A stretch of 10,256 nt of DNA from Alphaproteobacteria bacterium (GCA_022826345.1 JAJDVB010000144.1:1-10256); one strand, 5' to 3'. Shown: positions 1-7,213, counted from the stretch's first letter. Made by a program: numbers and translations. The notes: a model not told the origin generated them from the sequence alone.

Positions 1-1
1 C

Positions 2-481
2 CCCCTGCACCGCGCGCGGCCGGACCTGCGCTGCCTGATGCACACCCATCAGCCCCAGGTGCTGGCGCTCGCCATGATCGAGGAGGGCAGGCTCGAGCCC
101 GCGAGCCAGAACGCGCTCCGCTTCAGCCATCGCATCGCCTACGACCGGGAATATGGCGGCGTCGCCCTCGCCGAGAAGGAGGGCGACCGCGTGGCCCGCG
201 CGATGGACGGCCACGACATCCTCTTCATGGGCAATCACGGCGTAATGGTCGGCGGCGGCGACGTCGCCAAGACCTACGACGACCTCTACTACCTGGAGCG
301 CGCGGCGATGGTTCAGATCCTCGCCATGAGCACCGGCCGCCCGCTCAAGCCGATCCCGCCCGAGATGGAGGCGGAAGCCGTGCGCCAGTTGTCGCGGGAC
401 AACAGGCACCGCTACGCGGTCGAGCACTTCACGGCGATCAAGCGGATCCTCGACCGCACCGAGCCCGACTACAGGGAGTAG
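2..481 (+). CDS. Class II aldolase/adducin family protein, 5'-truncated by the window edge
   Basis: The reading frame is open from the first bases of the window to a TAG stop, so the N-terminal part of the protein is outside. The visible 159 codons carry the family's metal site: an HTH motif at bases 41-49 and an NHG motif (DILFMGNHGVMVGG) whose His is at 236-238. In the class II aldolase fold these three His residues hold a divalent metal, usually zinc, that stabilises an enolate during aldol cleavage or decarboxylation; the fourth ligand or catalytic Glu lies further upstream and is not visible. The tail (DDLYYLERAAMVQILAMSTGRP) is typical of the uncharacterised bacterial branch of the family rather than fuculose- or ribulose-phosphate enzymes. 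The substrate cannot be told. The ATG at 38 is internal: homologous sequence continues before it and the HTH motif follows directly. The gene converges on the amidase gene. Confidence 0.85.
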   Translation, partial: PLHRARPDLRCLMHTHQPQVLALAMIEEGRLEPASQNALRFSHRIAYDREYGGVALAEKEGDRVARAMDGHDILFMGNHGVMVGGGDVAKTYDDLYYLERAAMVQILAMSTGRPLKPIPPEMEAEAVRQLSRDNRHRYAVEHFTAIKRILDRTEPDYRE

Positions 482-542
482 GCGCGGGCCGGTCTGACGC
501 GCCCCTATCTAACGCCCGTATCCGTTCAGCCCGCCGCCCGCA

Positions 543-577
543 TTTGAGCGGTTCCGTTTTGCACGGAAACGCTCAAA
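543..577. terminator. Stem-loop, possible bidirectional terminator or dispersed repeat
   Basis: Two 15-base arms, TTTGAGCGGTTCCGT (543-557) and ACGGAAACGCTCAAA (563-577), pair with a single G-A mismatch around a five-base loop TTTGC. It lies 61 bases after the aldolase stop, between convergent genes, so it could end transcription from either side. There is no clean T-run after the stem on either strand (only CTCTTTAT on the plus side), so an intrinsic terminator is plausible but not proven. Its AT-containing stem in a very GC-rich gap also fits an intergenic dispersed palindromic repeat. Confidence 0.5.
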
Positions 578-596
578 CTCTTTATCGCTCACGGCA

Positions 597-630
597 GCCG
601 GCCTGCGGCCGGCGCCTCCGCGAGGGCGCC
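597..630. repeat. Two adjacent GC-rich hairpins
   Basis: GCCGGCC (597-603) and GGCCGGC (607-613) form a perfect 7-bp stem with a 3-base loop. Overlapping it, GGCGCC at 611-616 pairs with GGCGCC at 625-630 across an 8-base loop. The two structures share bases 611-613 and so exclude each other. They sit in the gap between the convergent aldolase and amidase genes. They have no T-tract, and their role, if any, is unknown. Confidence 0.35.
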
Positions 631-662
631 GCTGGCGCGGCGGGCCGCGGTCGAGGCCTGTC

Positions 663-687
663 GCGCGTCCGTCAATGACGGCCGCGC
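663..687 (-). terminator. Stem-loop just after the amidase stop codon
   Basis: The arms GCGCGTCCGTCA (663-674) and TGACGGCCGCGC (676-687) are complementary except for one internal T-C mismatch; a realistic loop is AAT (674-676). On the minus strand the structure begins one base after the amidase TAG, a usual place for a transcription end or an mRNA-protecting hairpin. There is no U-run after it, so it may be a 3'-end stabiliser or a Rho-independent terminator of the T-poor kind seen in GC-rich genomes. Confidence 0.4.
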
Positions 688-688
688 T

Positions 689-2125
689 CTAGAGCGGCGG
701 GCGGTGCTGTGCCCACGGCCGGGCGCGCTCGTAGTCGGCGGCGGCGCGGAACACCGAGACATCGTCGTAGGTGCGGCCGACGAGCTGAATCCCGGTAGGC
801 ACGCCGTTCGAAGCAAAGCCGCTCGGCACGCTCGCCACCGGACACTCCGACATCAGGTTGAAGGGGTAGTTGAGCTGCCACTGCACGTAGAGGTCGCCGG
901 GGTGGTTGGAGGTGGTGACCGGCTTGCTGTTGATGCGGAGCGAGGTGTCGCTCAGGTCTTGGTCGGCCCGCAGCGCCGGGATCGCGTTGGTCGGGCAGAC
1001 CAGGATGTCGTGGGTCTCGAAGATCGCCGCGAGTGAGCGGTACATGTCGCCGCGCACCTTGTTGGTGCGGTAGAAGTGCGCGAGGCTGTGCTGCGAGCCC
1101 CGCTCCAGGATGTCGCGCACGAAGCTCTCGACTTCGTACTTCCAGCGCGGGAAGTCGGGCTCCACCGTGGCCCAGAACAGCCCCTCCCAGATCACGGTCC
1201 AGGCGTCGAGCGTGCCCAGGTTCCAGCCGACGTCCACCTCCTCGACAGTGCAGCCGAGGTCGCGGAAGGTCTGCAGCGCATCGCGCGTGTTCTTCTGCAC
1301 CTCCTCGTCCACCTCGATGTAGCCGAGGTCCATGGAGTAGGCGATCTTCCACCCTTTGATCGGCTCCAGCGTCTCCGGAAGCTCCAGCTTGGGGCGGAGC
1401 GAGCAGATGTCGTCCGGGTGTGGGCCGGCCGTCACGTTCTGCATCAGCGCGCCATCGGCAACGCTGCGGGTGAGCGGGCCGTAGTGGAGGAGGGATTCGC
1501 GTGGGTGGTCGCGGTCGGTCGGGTTGCGGCCGAAAGGCGGCTTGAAGCCGAAGATCCCGCACGCGCCCGCCGGGATGCGGATCGAGCCGCCGCCGTCGGT
1601 GCCGTCGGCCAGCGTGGTCATGCCGGTCGCGATGGCGGCGCCAGCGCCGCCCGAGGAGCCGCCGGGCGCGAAATCCAGGTTCCACGGGTTGCGCGTGATG
1701 CCCCAGAGCTCGCTGTGCGTGTGCGGCGCGTGGGCCATCTCGGGCGTGGTGGTCCGCGCATGCATGATCGCGCCCGCATCCAGCAGGCGCTCCACCGTCG
1801 GCGCCGAGAACTCGGGCACGTGGTCGGCGAAGATGCGCGAGCCGAAGGTGGTGATCTCGCCCTTGAGCGCGTGGAAGTCCTTGATGACCACCGGCACCCC
1901 TTCGAGCGGCCGCGTCTCGGCGCCGGAGGCATAGGCTTGCTCAGCCGCTCGCGCCTGCTCCAGCGCACGCTCGTAAAACGTGTAGGTGTAGGCGTTGACC
2001 TTGGGGTTCACCGCCTCGGAACGCGCGATGACGGCTGACATCAGCTCGACCGGCGAGAGCGTCTTCGCCCGGAACCGTTCGATCGCCTCGGTTGCGGTCA
2101 AGTAGCAGAGATCGTCGGTCGCCAT
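689..2125 (-). CDS. Amidase-signature family hydrolase
   Basis: This 478-residue protein is a full-length amidase-signature enzyme, cytoplasmic with no signal peptide, that should hydrolyse a C-N amide bond and release ammonia or an amine. The whole Ser-cisSer-Lys machinery is visible: Lys82 in GVPVVIKDFH, the cis-Ser at 157 in PGGSSGG, and the nucleophile Ser181 in GTDGGGSIRIP. The spacings of 75 and 24 residues equal those in fatty acid amide hydrolase (Lys142, Ser217, Ser241). One small oddity is Gly instead of the common Thr or Ile in GTD-x-GGS. Length rules out a GatA subunit only weakly, but no gatB or gatC lies nearby, so a tRNA amidotransferase role is unlikely. The substrate is unknown. 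The ATG start is backed by GGGAGG about six bases upstream. The gene diverges from the pyroglutamyl peptidase gene and is followed by a stem-loop. Confidence 0.92.
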   Translation of the reverse strand: MATDDLCYLTATEAIERFRAKTLSPVELMSAVIARSEAVNPKVNAYTYTFYERALEQARAAEQAYASGAETRPLEGVPVVIKDFHALKGEITTFGSRIFADHVPEFSAPTVERLLDAGAIMHARTTTPEMAHAPHTHSELWGITRNPWNLDFAPGGSSGGAGAAIATGMTTLADGTDGGGSIRIPAGACGIFGFKPPFGRNPTDRDHPRESLLHYGPLTRSVADGALMQNVTAGPHPDDICSLRPKLELPETLEPIKGWKIAYSMDLGYIEVDEEVQKNTRDALQTFRDLGCTVEEVDVGWNLGTLDAWTVIWEGLFWATVEPDFPRWKYEVESFVRDILERGSQHSLAHFYRTNKVRGDMYRSLAAIFETHDILVCPTNAIPALRADQDLSDTSLRINSKPVTTSNHPGDLYVQWQLNYPFNLMSECPVASVPSGFASNGVPTGIQLVGRTYDDVSVFRAAADYERARPWAQHRPPL

Positions 2126-2283
2126 CGCAGCCTCCCGCTGTCGGTTGTTCGTGTCGTCACGTCGAGCATAGCCGCAAGAGCGCCCCGTCGAAGCCCTATT
2201 TGTGATCCGCTCGGCCCGGCGGTTGCGCCGGCGGGCGATACGCGCGAGCCTGCGGCGAGCAACGGTCCTCGGGAGGCAAGGTC
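2126..2283. promoter_or_regulatory. Divergent intergenic region between amidase and pyroglutamyl peptidase genes
   Basis: This 158-base gap separates two divergent starts and must hold promoters or leaders for both genes. No convincing -35/-10 pair is visible for either direction; a TATGCT on the minus strand (about 2165-2170) lacks a good -35 partner. On the peptidase side a GC hairpin, CCGGCG (2216-2221) with CGCCGG (2226-2231) around GTTG, lies about 50 bases before the ATG. The gap also contains both Shine-Dalgarno sites: GGGAGG on the minus strand near 2131-2136 and GGGAGG at 2271-2276 on the plus strand. Confidence 0.4.
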
Positions 2284-2946
2284 ATGGCGGCGAAACGTGT
2301 GGTGCTGACCGGTTACGAGCCCTGGTCTCACGCGAGCGAGAACCCCACCCTCGACCTGCTCGACAAGGCGCGGGAGCGCAACTTCGCCGATATCGAGCTG
2401 ATCACGCTCCGCGTGCCGGTGGAGAGCGAGCGCATCGCGCCCCTGGTGGACGAGGCCCTGGAGACCCATAAGCCCGACATATGGATCAGTCTAGGGCTCT
2501 TCCCCGGCAGCCCAGTCGTCGCGGTCGAGCGCACCGCCGCCAACGTCATGGACTTCCCGGTGCCCGACAATGTCGAGGTTCAGCCCGTGGACGAGCCCGT
2601 ATACGCCGACGGCCCCTTCGCCTATCGGTCCACGCTGCCGATCAAGGCCATGGTGGCCGCGATGAACGAGCGCGGGGTCCCGGCCAAGGTCTCGAACACG
2701 GCGTCCACCTATCTCTGCAACCAGATCATGTATACCGCGCTTCACCTCGTGCAGGAGAAGGGGATGGAGACGCGCGCGGGCTTCATCCACGTGCCCTGCT
2801 CGCCGGGCTATGTCGCGCAGGCCGACTACCCCGAGCACGAGTGGCCGTCCATGAGCCTCGATCTCATGGACGAGGCGGTCGATGCGGCCATCACCACGGC
2901 CGCGCGCCAGGAAACCGACATCGCCGCTCCACCCAAGGGGTATTAG
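2284..2946 (+). CDS. pcp: Pyroglutamyl peptidase I (pyrrolidone-carboxylate peptidase, family C15)
   Basis: The 220-residue product is a cytoplasmic cysteine peptidase that removes N-terminal pyroglutamate from peptides. The three catalytic positions are present at the expected spacing: Glu82 in AVERTAANVMDF, Cys145 in SNTASTYLCNQIMY, and His169 in FIHVPCSPG. The length matches the family (about 200-220). Two departures from the best-known members are visible: the usual GxAGGR stretch before the Glu reads GLFPGSPVVA, and the Ala-Gly before the Cys motif is Ala-Ser. The fold and triad should survive, but preference at the pyroglutamate pocket might be shifted. GGAGG at 2272-2276 sits seven bases before the ATG, fixing the start. 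It stands alone: divergent from the amidase gene and convergent with the SDR gene. The gene symbol is assigned by family, not by experimental equivalence. Confidence 0.9.
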   Translation: MAAKRVVLTGYEPWSHASENPTLDLLDKARERNFADIELITLRVPVESERIAPLVDEALETHKPDIWISLGLFPGSPVVAVERTAANVMDFPVPDNVEVQPVDEPVYADGPFAYRSTLPIKAMVAAMNERGVPAKVSNTASTYLCNQIMYTALHLVQEKGMETRAGFIHVPCSPGYVAQADYPEHEWPSMSLDLMDEAVDAAITTAARQETDIAAPPKGY

Positions 2947-2961
2947 CGCACTACCCGCCCG

Positions 2962-2980
2962 GACGGGGTCGTACCCCGTC
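2962..2980. terminator. Perfect 8-bp stem-loop between convergent genes
   Basis: GACGGGGT (2962-2969) and ACCCCGTC (2973-2980) pair perfectly around CGT. The hairpin starts 16 bases after the peptidase stop and lies before the convergent SDR stop at 3038. Only a short CCCTTT follows on the plus strand, so it is a plausible but unproven shared terminator. Confidence 0.5.
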
Positions 2981-3037
2981 GCCGCACAGTCCCTTTCCCA
3001 CATGCAGTGGGGCCGAAGACTCCCCCACCCCACCCCT

Positions 3038-3805
3038 TCAGGGCAGGGTGACGAGGCCGCCGGAGGCGACGCAGGTCTGGCCCGTGATGAAGCCGGCGGC
3101 ATCGCTCAGCAGGAAATAGGTGAGCTCGGCGATGTCGTCGGGCGTGCCGGTCCGGCCCGCCGGCGTGCTCGCGACGATGCGCGCGCGCATCTCCTCGCTC
3201 ATGCCGCTGGTCATGTCCGTGTCGACCAGCCCCGGTGCTACGCAGTTGACGCGGATCGCGGGCCCGAACGCGACGGCGCAGTTGCGCGAGAACCCGATGA
3301 TGGCGGATTTCGACGTGCCGTAGGCAATCAGCCTGTCCGAGCGCATCGTGGTCGGCGCCAAGCCGTTGATCGAGGAGATGCAGACGATGCGCCCGTCGCC
3401 CCGCGCCTGCATGCCCGCCTTGGCGCGCCACACGCAGTGAAACGTGCCGTCCAGGTTCACCGCGAGGATCCGGCGCCAGAGATCGACCGGCATGTCGACA
3501 TCGTCCTCAAACGAGGCGATCCCGGCGTTGGTGACCAGCAGGTCGACCGGGCCCCTCTCGGCCTCGATGCGCCGGAACATCGCATCGGTCGCCTCGAACG
3601 ACGAGACGTCGGCCCTGTAGACGGCGCCCGTGCCGCCGTCTGCCTCGATCCCGGCGAGCGTCTCCGCCGCGGCCTCCTCGCTCGCCGAGTGGTTGATCGC
3701 GATCCATGCGCCGGCCTTGGCGAGCCGGCGGCAGATCGCGCTGCCGATGCCCCGCGAGCCGCCGGTCACCAGAGCGATGCGCCCTGAGAGGTCTCTCTCG
3801 CTCAC
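3038..3805 (-). CDS. SDR-family NAD(P)-dependent oxidoreductase (FabG-like)
   Basis: A classical short-chain dehydrogenase/reductase of 255 residues, cytoplasmic, that oxidises or reduces a hydroxyl/carbonyl group. Numbered from the GTG start, it has the cofactor loop TGGSRGIG (14-21), the NAG motif (93-95), catalytic Asn117 in AVNLDG, Ser145 in ISSING, and Tyr162 with Lys166 in YGTSK. The Ser-to-Tyr gap is about four residues longer than in E. coli FabG, which marks a different subfamily, and no acyl-carrier or other fatty-acid gene is nearby, so fabG is not claimed. Start choice: GTG at 3803-3805 has GGAGG five bases upstream; a TTG nine codons earlier (3830-3832) is in frame but has no such site. 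It follows the GST gene by 54 bases on the same strand, so the two are probably cotranscribed. Substrate unknown. Confidence 0.88.
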   Translation of the reverse strand: MSERDLSGRIALVTGGSRGIGSAICRRLAKAGAWIAINHSASEEAAAETLAGIEADGGTGAVYRADVSSFEATDAMFRRIEAERGPVDLLVTNAGIASFEDDVDMPVDLWRRILAVNLDGTFHCVWRAKAGMQARGDGRIVCISSINGLAPTTMRSDRLIAYGTSKSAIIGFSRNCAVAFGPAIRVNCVAPGLVDTDMTSGMSEEMRARIVASTPAGRTGTPDDIAELTYFLLSDAAGFITGQTCVASGGLVTLP

Positions 3806-3859
3806 CCCTGCCTCCGCTCCCGCTTCAGGCAAGAGGAGGCGGTGGGCCGACTATCGGGC

Positions 3860-4504
3860 TCAGGCCGCCTCGGACGCTACAAACCCCTCGCCCACATGGG
3901 TGGCCTTCCACCAGGGCTGCAGCTCGATCCCCTCCGTCATCCAGCGGACGACGTTGGGGTGGTCGTCGAGCGGCAGCTTCGCCCAGCCATGCAGGTGCAT
4001 CGGCGACGCAACCGCCACGTCGGCGATGGTCGGCTGATCGCTGCAGAGGTAGGCGCTCCCGGCAAGCCGCGCGTCCATGATGCCGGCGAGCTTGTGGAAG
4101 TTAGGCGCCTCGCCGTCGAGCACCGAGGGGTCCGTCTCGGCGCCGAGCAGCGGCTTCACGCAGTTCTCGACCAGGTGGACGTAGCAGGTCGGGAACCAGG
4201 TCCCGCATTCCCAGAGCAGCCAGCGGTTCACGTCGGCCCTGGTCTTCAGGTCGGTGGGATAGGCACTCGCATTGCCCACCTTGTCGGCGGCGTACTGCAG
4301 GATCGAGTTCGATTCCCAAAGCACCAGGTCGCCGTCGCGCATGACCGGGATCGTGGCGTTGGGATTGATCGCCACGACCTCGGGGCTCTTCTGCTCGCCC
4401 TTGAAATAGTCGACCTTGGTCAGCGTGTAGTCCGCACCGATCAGCTTGAGGCCGGCGAGGACCTTGCGGCAGTTCACGGTGATCGGATCGGCGATAATTT
4501 CCAT
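3860..4504 (-). CDS. Glutathione S-transferase family protein
   Basis: The 214-residue protein has a thioredoxin-like N-terminal domain (about 1-78) and an all-helical C-terminal domain (about 88-205). Visible glutathione-site features are TVNCRKV (9-15) at the start of the first helix, the cis-proline motif NATIPVM (Pro53), and ESNSI (Glu64, Ser65), which in the family binds the gamma-glutamyl end of glutathione. DQPTIADVAV is the conserved capping segment of the C-terminal domain. Whether Thr9, Cys12 or another residue activates the thiol is not clear. Such bacterial enzymes conjugate, reduce or isomerise electrophiles; the substrate cannot be told. The ATG has GGGAG six bases upstream. It lies 142 bases after the BASS transporter gene and 54 bases before the SDR gene, all on the minus strand, fitting a transport-plus-modification operon. 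Confidence 0.9.
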   Translation of the reverse strand: MEIIADPITVNCRKVLAGLKLIGADYTLTKVDYFKGEQKSPEVVAINPNATIPVMRDGDLVLWESNSILQYAADKVGNASAYPTDLKTRADVNRWLLWECGTWFPTCYVHLVENCVKPLLGAETDPSVLDGEAPNFHKLAGIMDARLAGSAYLCSDQPTIADVAVASPMHLHGWAKLPLDDHPNVVRWMTEGIELQPWWKATHVGEGFVASEAA

Positions 4505-4646
4505 CGATGTCTCCCTTGCTGAGCCGGGCCGCGGGGCCGCCCGCGCCCGGAGCGGGTGTGTGCCCCTTCGCTGCGCCCCTCATAGCCGATGCGCCGTTCC
4601 CGGTCCAACCGATGGGCGCGGTAGGGAATGCCCGCCCTCGGAACGC

Positions 4647-5504
4647 TCAAGCCGGCGCGGCGCGGCTCCTGAGGAAGGCGATGAAGATCAGCGCGCTCCC
4701 GAACATGATCAGGCTGTAGGTCGCCGCAGGGACGACGGTAAGCCCGCCGCCGAACAGAAGCGTCGCCACGGCGATGGCGAGCGTACCGTTCTGCACCCCG
4801 CACTCCATGGAGATGGAGATGCGCTGGCGCGGGCCGGTCGCGAGAAAGTGCGCGAGCAGGTAGGCCAGGGCCATCATCACCACGTTCAGCACGGCGGTCA
4901 CCGGCCCGGCCTGGCCCATGTACTCCAGCGCGTTCTCGTGCTCCTGGTAGATGGCGGCGGCCAGAACCAGCACGAAGAGCAGCGCCGAGATCCGGCGTGC
5001 GGTGGGCTGGACCCGCGTGGCGAAGCGCTCGGCCCAGCGCCGGATCGCGACTCCGATCAGCACGGGCAACGCGACGATCAGGAAGACGCCGAGCGCGGTT
5101 TCGGCCACGGAGACGTCGCCCGCATCGCCGCCCACGAAGTGGGCGTGGGCAAAGACGACGATGAACGGGATCGTGACGACGCCGAGCAGGCTGATGATGG
5201 CGGTAAGCGAGATGGAAAGCGCCACGTCGCCGCGCCCGAAGGCGGTGAGCAGGTTGGAGGTCACGCCGCCCGGCGCGGCGGCGATGATCATCACCCCCAA
5301 AGCGAGCTCCGGCGCGAGCGGCCAGATGCTGACCAAGCCGAAGGCCACCGCAGGCAGGAGCACCACTTGCGCCACGGCGCCCACGAGGAAGTCGCGCGGT
5401 TGCTTCGCGACCCGGACGAAGTCGCCGACGGTGAGCCCAAGGCCGAGCGCGAGCATGATGAACGCAAGCGCAATCGGCAGCACGATATCCGTGACGATCC
5501 CCAT
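4647..5504 (-). CDS. Bile acid:sodium symporter (BASS) family transporter
   Basis: This 285-residue inner-membrane protein is almost entirely hydrophobic, with about nine or ten membrane segments (for example 7-25, 40-60, 66-78, 95-120, 137-154, 172-186, 203-222, 240-252, 260-279). Family marks are AAAPGGVTSNLLTAFGRGDVAL (around 75-96), where bacterial BASS proteins have a PGG-x-xSN motif, and MECGVQNGTLA (233-243), matching the E-x-GxQN-x-x-LA segment of the second crossover helix; both lie at the sodium and substrate sites of solved homologues. It should import or export an organic anion with sodium, but bile acids themselves are unlikely to be the natural substrate. The ATG is preceded by GAGGGGG about eight bases upstream. 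It is the first gene of the minus-strand group and diverges from the dehydrogenase gene. Confidence 0.88.
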   Translation of the reverse strand: MGIVTDIVLPIALAFIMLALGLGLTVGDFVRVAKQPRDFLVGAVAQVVLLPAVAFGLVSIWPLAPELALGVMIIAAAPGGVTSNLLTAFGRGDVALSISLTAIISLLGVVTIPFIVVFAHAHFVGGDAGDVSVAETALGVFLIVALPVLIGVAIRRWAERFATRVQPTARRISALLFVLVLAAAIYQEHENALEYMGQAGPVTAVLNVVMMALAYLLAHFLATGPRQRISISMECGVQNGTLAIAVATLLFGGGLTVVPAATYSLIMFGSALIFIAFLRSRAAPA

Positions 5505-5769
5505 GCCCGCGTCCCCCTCGCTGATGGAACTGAACCGGGGTTCTTTAAGGGTGCGTCATGCCGGCCGGCTGCACAAGGACGACCCGTTCGTGTGAGGACT
5601 GTCGCCCTGGAGCGTGTTTGTCCTTGACGGACCCGCGACAGACCGCAGCCCGCTCCGGCCGGAAGGCTAAAGTTGTGGCAGGCCAAAGCGTGCCGATGAA
5701 AAACTCCGGGTGCGCACATACATAAGGAGTCGGAGGCAACTCCCGCCTCGCCCGCTGCCGGAGGACCGC
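5505..5769. promoter_or_regulatory. Divergent intergenic region between BASS transporter and dehydrogenase genes
   Basis: The gap of 265 bases serves two divergent genes. It includes a short inverted repeat GAACC-GG-GGTTC at 5532-5543, a -35-like TTGACG at 5624-5629 without a good -10, and a weak pair TTGTGG (5673-5678) and GATGAA (5695-5700), 16 bases apart. An AAGGAG at 5724-5729 looks like a ribosome site but no start codon follows at the right distance; it is partly inside a small hairpin (GGAGT at 5726-5730 with ACTCC at 5739-5743). The site used by the dehydrogenase is GGAGG at 5760-5764. No promoter is firmly supported. Confidence 0.35.
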
Positions 5770-7188
5770 GTGGAGTCAACGACCGAAACCGGTTTTCAGG
5801 CCAGCGTGCGCGGGATGTTCGATCGGGCCGCAGCTGCGCTCGGCGTCCCGGACGATCTCGTGGCAACCATCCGCGAATGCAAGTCTGTCATCCAGCTGCA
5901 GTTCCCGGTGCGGCTCAGGGGGCGCTACCAGACCTTCTGCGGCTGGCGCGCGGTTCACAGCGAGCACCGGCTGCCCGTGAAGGGCGGCATCCGCTACGCG
6001 CCCTTCGTCGACCAGCAGGAGATCGAGGCGCTGGCGGCGCTGATGACCTTCAAGTGCGCGCTGGTCGACGTGCCCTTCGGCGGCGCCAAGGGCGGGCTCG
6101 TCATCCGTCCCGAAGACTACACGGAGGAGGAGCTTGAGCAGATCACGCGGCGCTTCACGCAGGAGCTCGCCGATCGCGGCTACATCAGCCCGAGCCGGGA
6201 CGTGCCCGCGCCCGACATCGGCACCAGCGCGCGCGAGATGGCCTGGATGGCGGACGAGTACCGGCAGCTCTACCCCTCGGATATCGACGCGCTGGCCTGC
6301 GTCACGGGGAAGCCGGTGACCCAGGGCGGCATTCCGGGCCGCGTCGAGGCGACCGGTCGCGGCGTCCACTACGTGCTGCGCGAGTTCTTCCGCCACCGGG
6401 ACGACGTGGCCCGCGGCGGTTTGGATGGCGACCTCGAAGGCAAGCGGATCGTCGTCCAGGGGCTCGGCAACGTGGGCTATCACGCGGCCAAATGCCTCAC
6501 CGAGGAAGCAGGCGTGCGCCTCACAGGCGTCATCGAGCACGACGGCGCCGTACTCTCCGATGCCGGCCTCGCGCCCGCCGCGCTTGCCGAGCACCGCGCC
6601 CGCACCGGCGGCGTCAAGGGCTTCCCCGGCGCGCGCTTCGTCACCGACGGCGCGTCCGTCCTGGAGGCGGACTGCGACATCCTCATTCCCGCTGCCATCG
6701 AGAGCCAGATCACCGAGGCCAACGCCTCGCGCATCCGCGCGCCGCTCATCGTCGAGGCCGCCAACGGTCCCGTGACGCTCGCGGCCGAGCGGGCGCTGCT
6801 CGCGCGCGGCACGGTCATCCTCCCGGACCTTCTCGTCAACGCCGGCGGCGTGACCGTCAGCTACTTCGAATGGGTCTCCAACGTCTCGCACATGCGCTTC
6901 GGCCGGCTCTCGCGCCAGCTCGACATCCAGCGCGGCCGGCGCATCATCGACATGATCGAGACGACGACCGGCCGGACGGTGCCGGACGACCTCAAGGCGC
7001 CGCTACTGCGCGGCGTGGACGAGCTCGACCTGGTCCAGTCCGGCCTGGAAGACACCATGCGCGAGGCCTACGCCGCGATGCGCGAGGCGATGCGGTCGTC
7101 GGAGACGATCGAAGACCTGCGCACGGCCGCCTTCGCCGTCGGGCTGGAGAAGGTCGTGCGCTCCTACCGCCAGATGGGCCTCGCCTGA
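5770..7188 (+). CDS. Glu/Leu/Phe/Val dehydrogenase (glutamate dehydrogenase-like)
   Basis: From the chosen start this is a 472-residue amino-acid dehydrogenase that deaminates an L-amino acid oxidatively, giving a 2-oxo acid and ammonia, or runs in reverse. The N-terminal substrate domain has PVKGGIRY (Lys71), TFKCAL (Lys95) and the active-site signature VPFGGAKGG (Lys107), followed by PAPDIGT (Asp149). The Rossmann domain has GLGNVG (231-236), and an acidic residue, Glu256 in GVIEHDG, near the end of the second strand, which favours NAD over NADP. Length and the C-terminal segment VNAGGVTVSYFEW match glutamate dehydrogenases, but leucine or other branched substrates are not excluded. GTG at 5770 has GGAGG five bases before it; an earlier in-frame GTG at 5710 has no such site and adds residues unlike the family. 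A palindrome follows directly after the stop. Confidence 0.9.
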   Translation: MESTTETGFQASVRGMFDRAAAALGVPDDLVATIRECKSVIQLQFPVRLRGRYQTFCGWRAVHSEHRLPVKGGIRYAPFVDQQEIEALAALMTFKCALVDVPFGGAKGGLVIRPEDYTEEELEQITRRFTQELADRGYISPSRDVPAPDIGTSAREMAWMADEYRQLYPSDIDALACVTGKPVTQGGIPGRVEATGRGVHYVLREFFRHRDDVARGGLDGDLEGKRIVVQGLGNVGYHAAKCLTEEAGVRLTGVIEHDGAVLSDAGLAPAALAEHRARTGGVKGFPGARFVTDGASVLEADCDILIPAAIESQITEANASRIRAPLIVEAANGPVTLAAERALLARGTVILPDLLVNAGGVTVSYFEWVSNVSHMRFGRLSRQLDIQRGRRIIDMIETTTGRTVPDDLKAPLLRGVDELDLVQSGLEDTMREAYAAMREAMRSSETIEDLRTAAFAVGLEKVVRSYRQMGLA

Positions 7189-7213
7189 GGCCGATCGATA
7201 TCGATGGCCGATC
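7189..7213. repeat. Palindrome and short direct repeat at the dehydrogenase stop
   Basis: ATCGATATCGAT (7194-7205) is a perfect 12-base palindrome. GGCC blocks flank it at 7189-7192 and 7206-7209, extending the symmetry with one unpaired G at 7193. GGCCGATC also occurs twice in the same orientation (7189-7196 and 7206-7213). The palindrome covers the annotated ATG of the next gene. It could be an operator, an mRNA hairpin or a junction scar; the sequence alone does not decide. Confidence 0.45.

Noticed and set aside
672..1685. Minus-strand ORF of 337 codons overlapping the amidase gene in another frame
   Set aside because: Its product is Arg- and Pro-rich low-complexity sequence, while the overlapping frame holds the complete amidase catalytic triad.
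689..2125. Amidase as the GatA subunit of tRNA amidotransferase
   Set aside because: No gatB or gatC is adjacent, and the sequence outside the signature does not look like GatA; a free amidase is more likely.
3806..3832. TTG start nine codons upstream for the SDR gene
   Set aside because: There is no ribosome site before it, whereas GTG at 3803-3805 has GGAGG five bases upstream and gives the usual short SDR N-terminus.
4446..5627. Long plus-strand ORF of 393 codons
   Set aside because: It is antisense to the GST start region and the whole BASS gene; its product is rich in Arg, Asp, His and Gly with no domain, typical of antisense frames in high-GC DNA.
5676..5691. TGGCA...AAAGC as a sigma-54 promoter before the dehydrogenase gene
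   Set aside because: The GG and GC elements are one base too close for the -24/-12 spacing, and the TTGC element is absent.
5776..6891. Minus-strand ORF of 371 codons opposite the dehydrogenase gene
   Set aside because: It mirrors the dehydrogenase coding sequence, has no recognisable motif, and the plus strand carries all family signatures.
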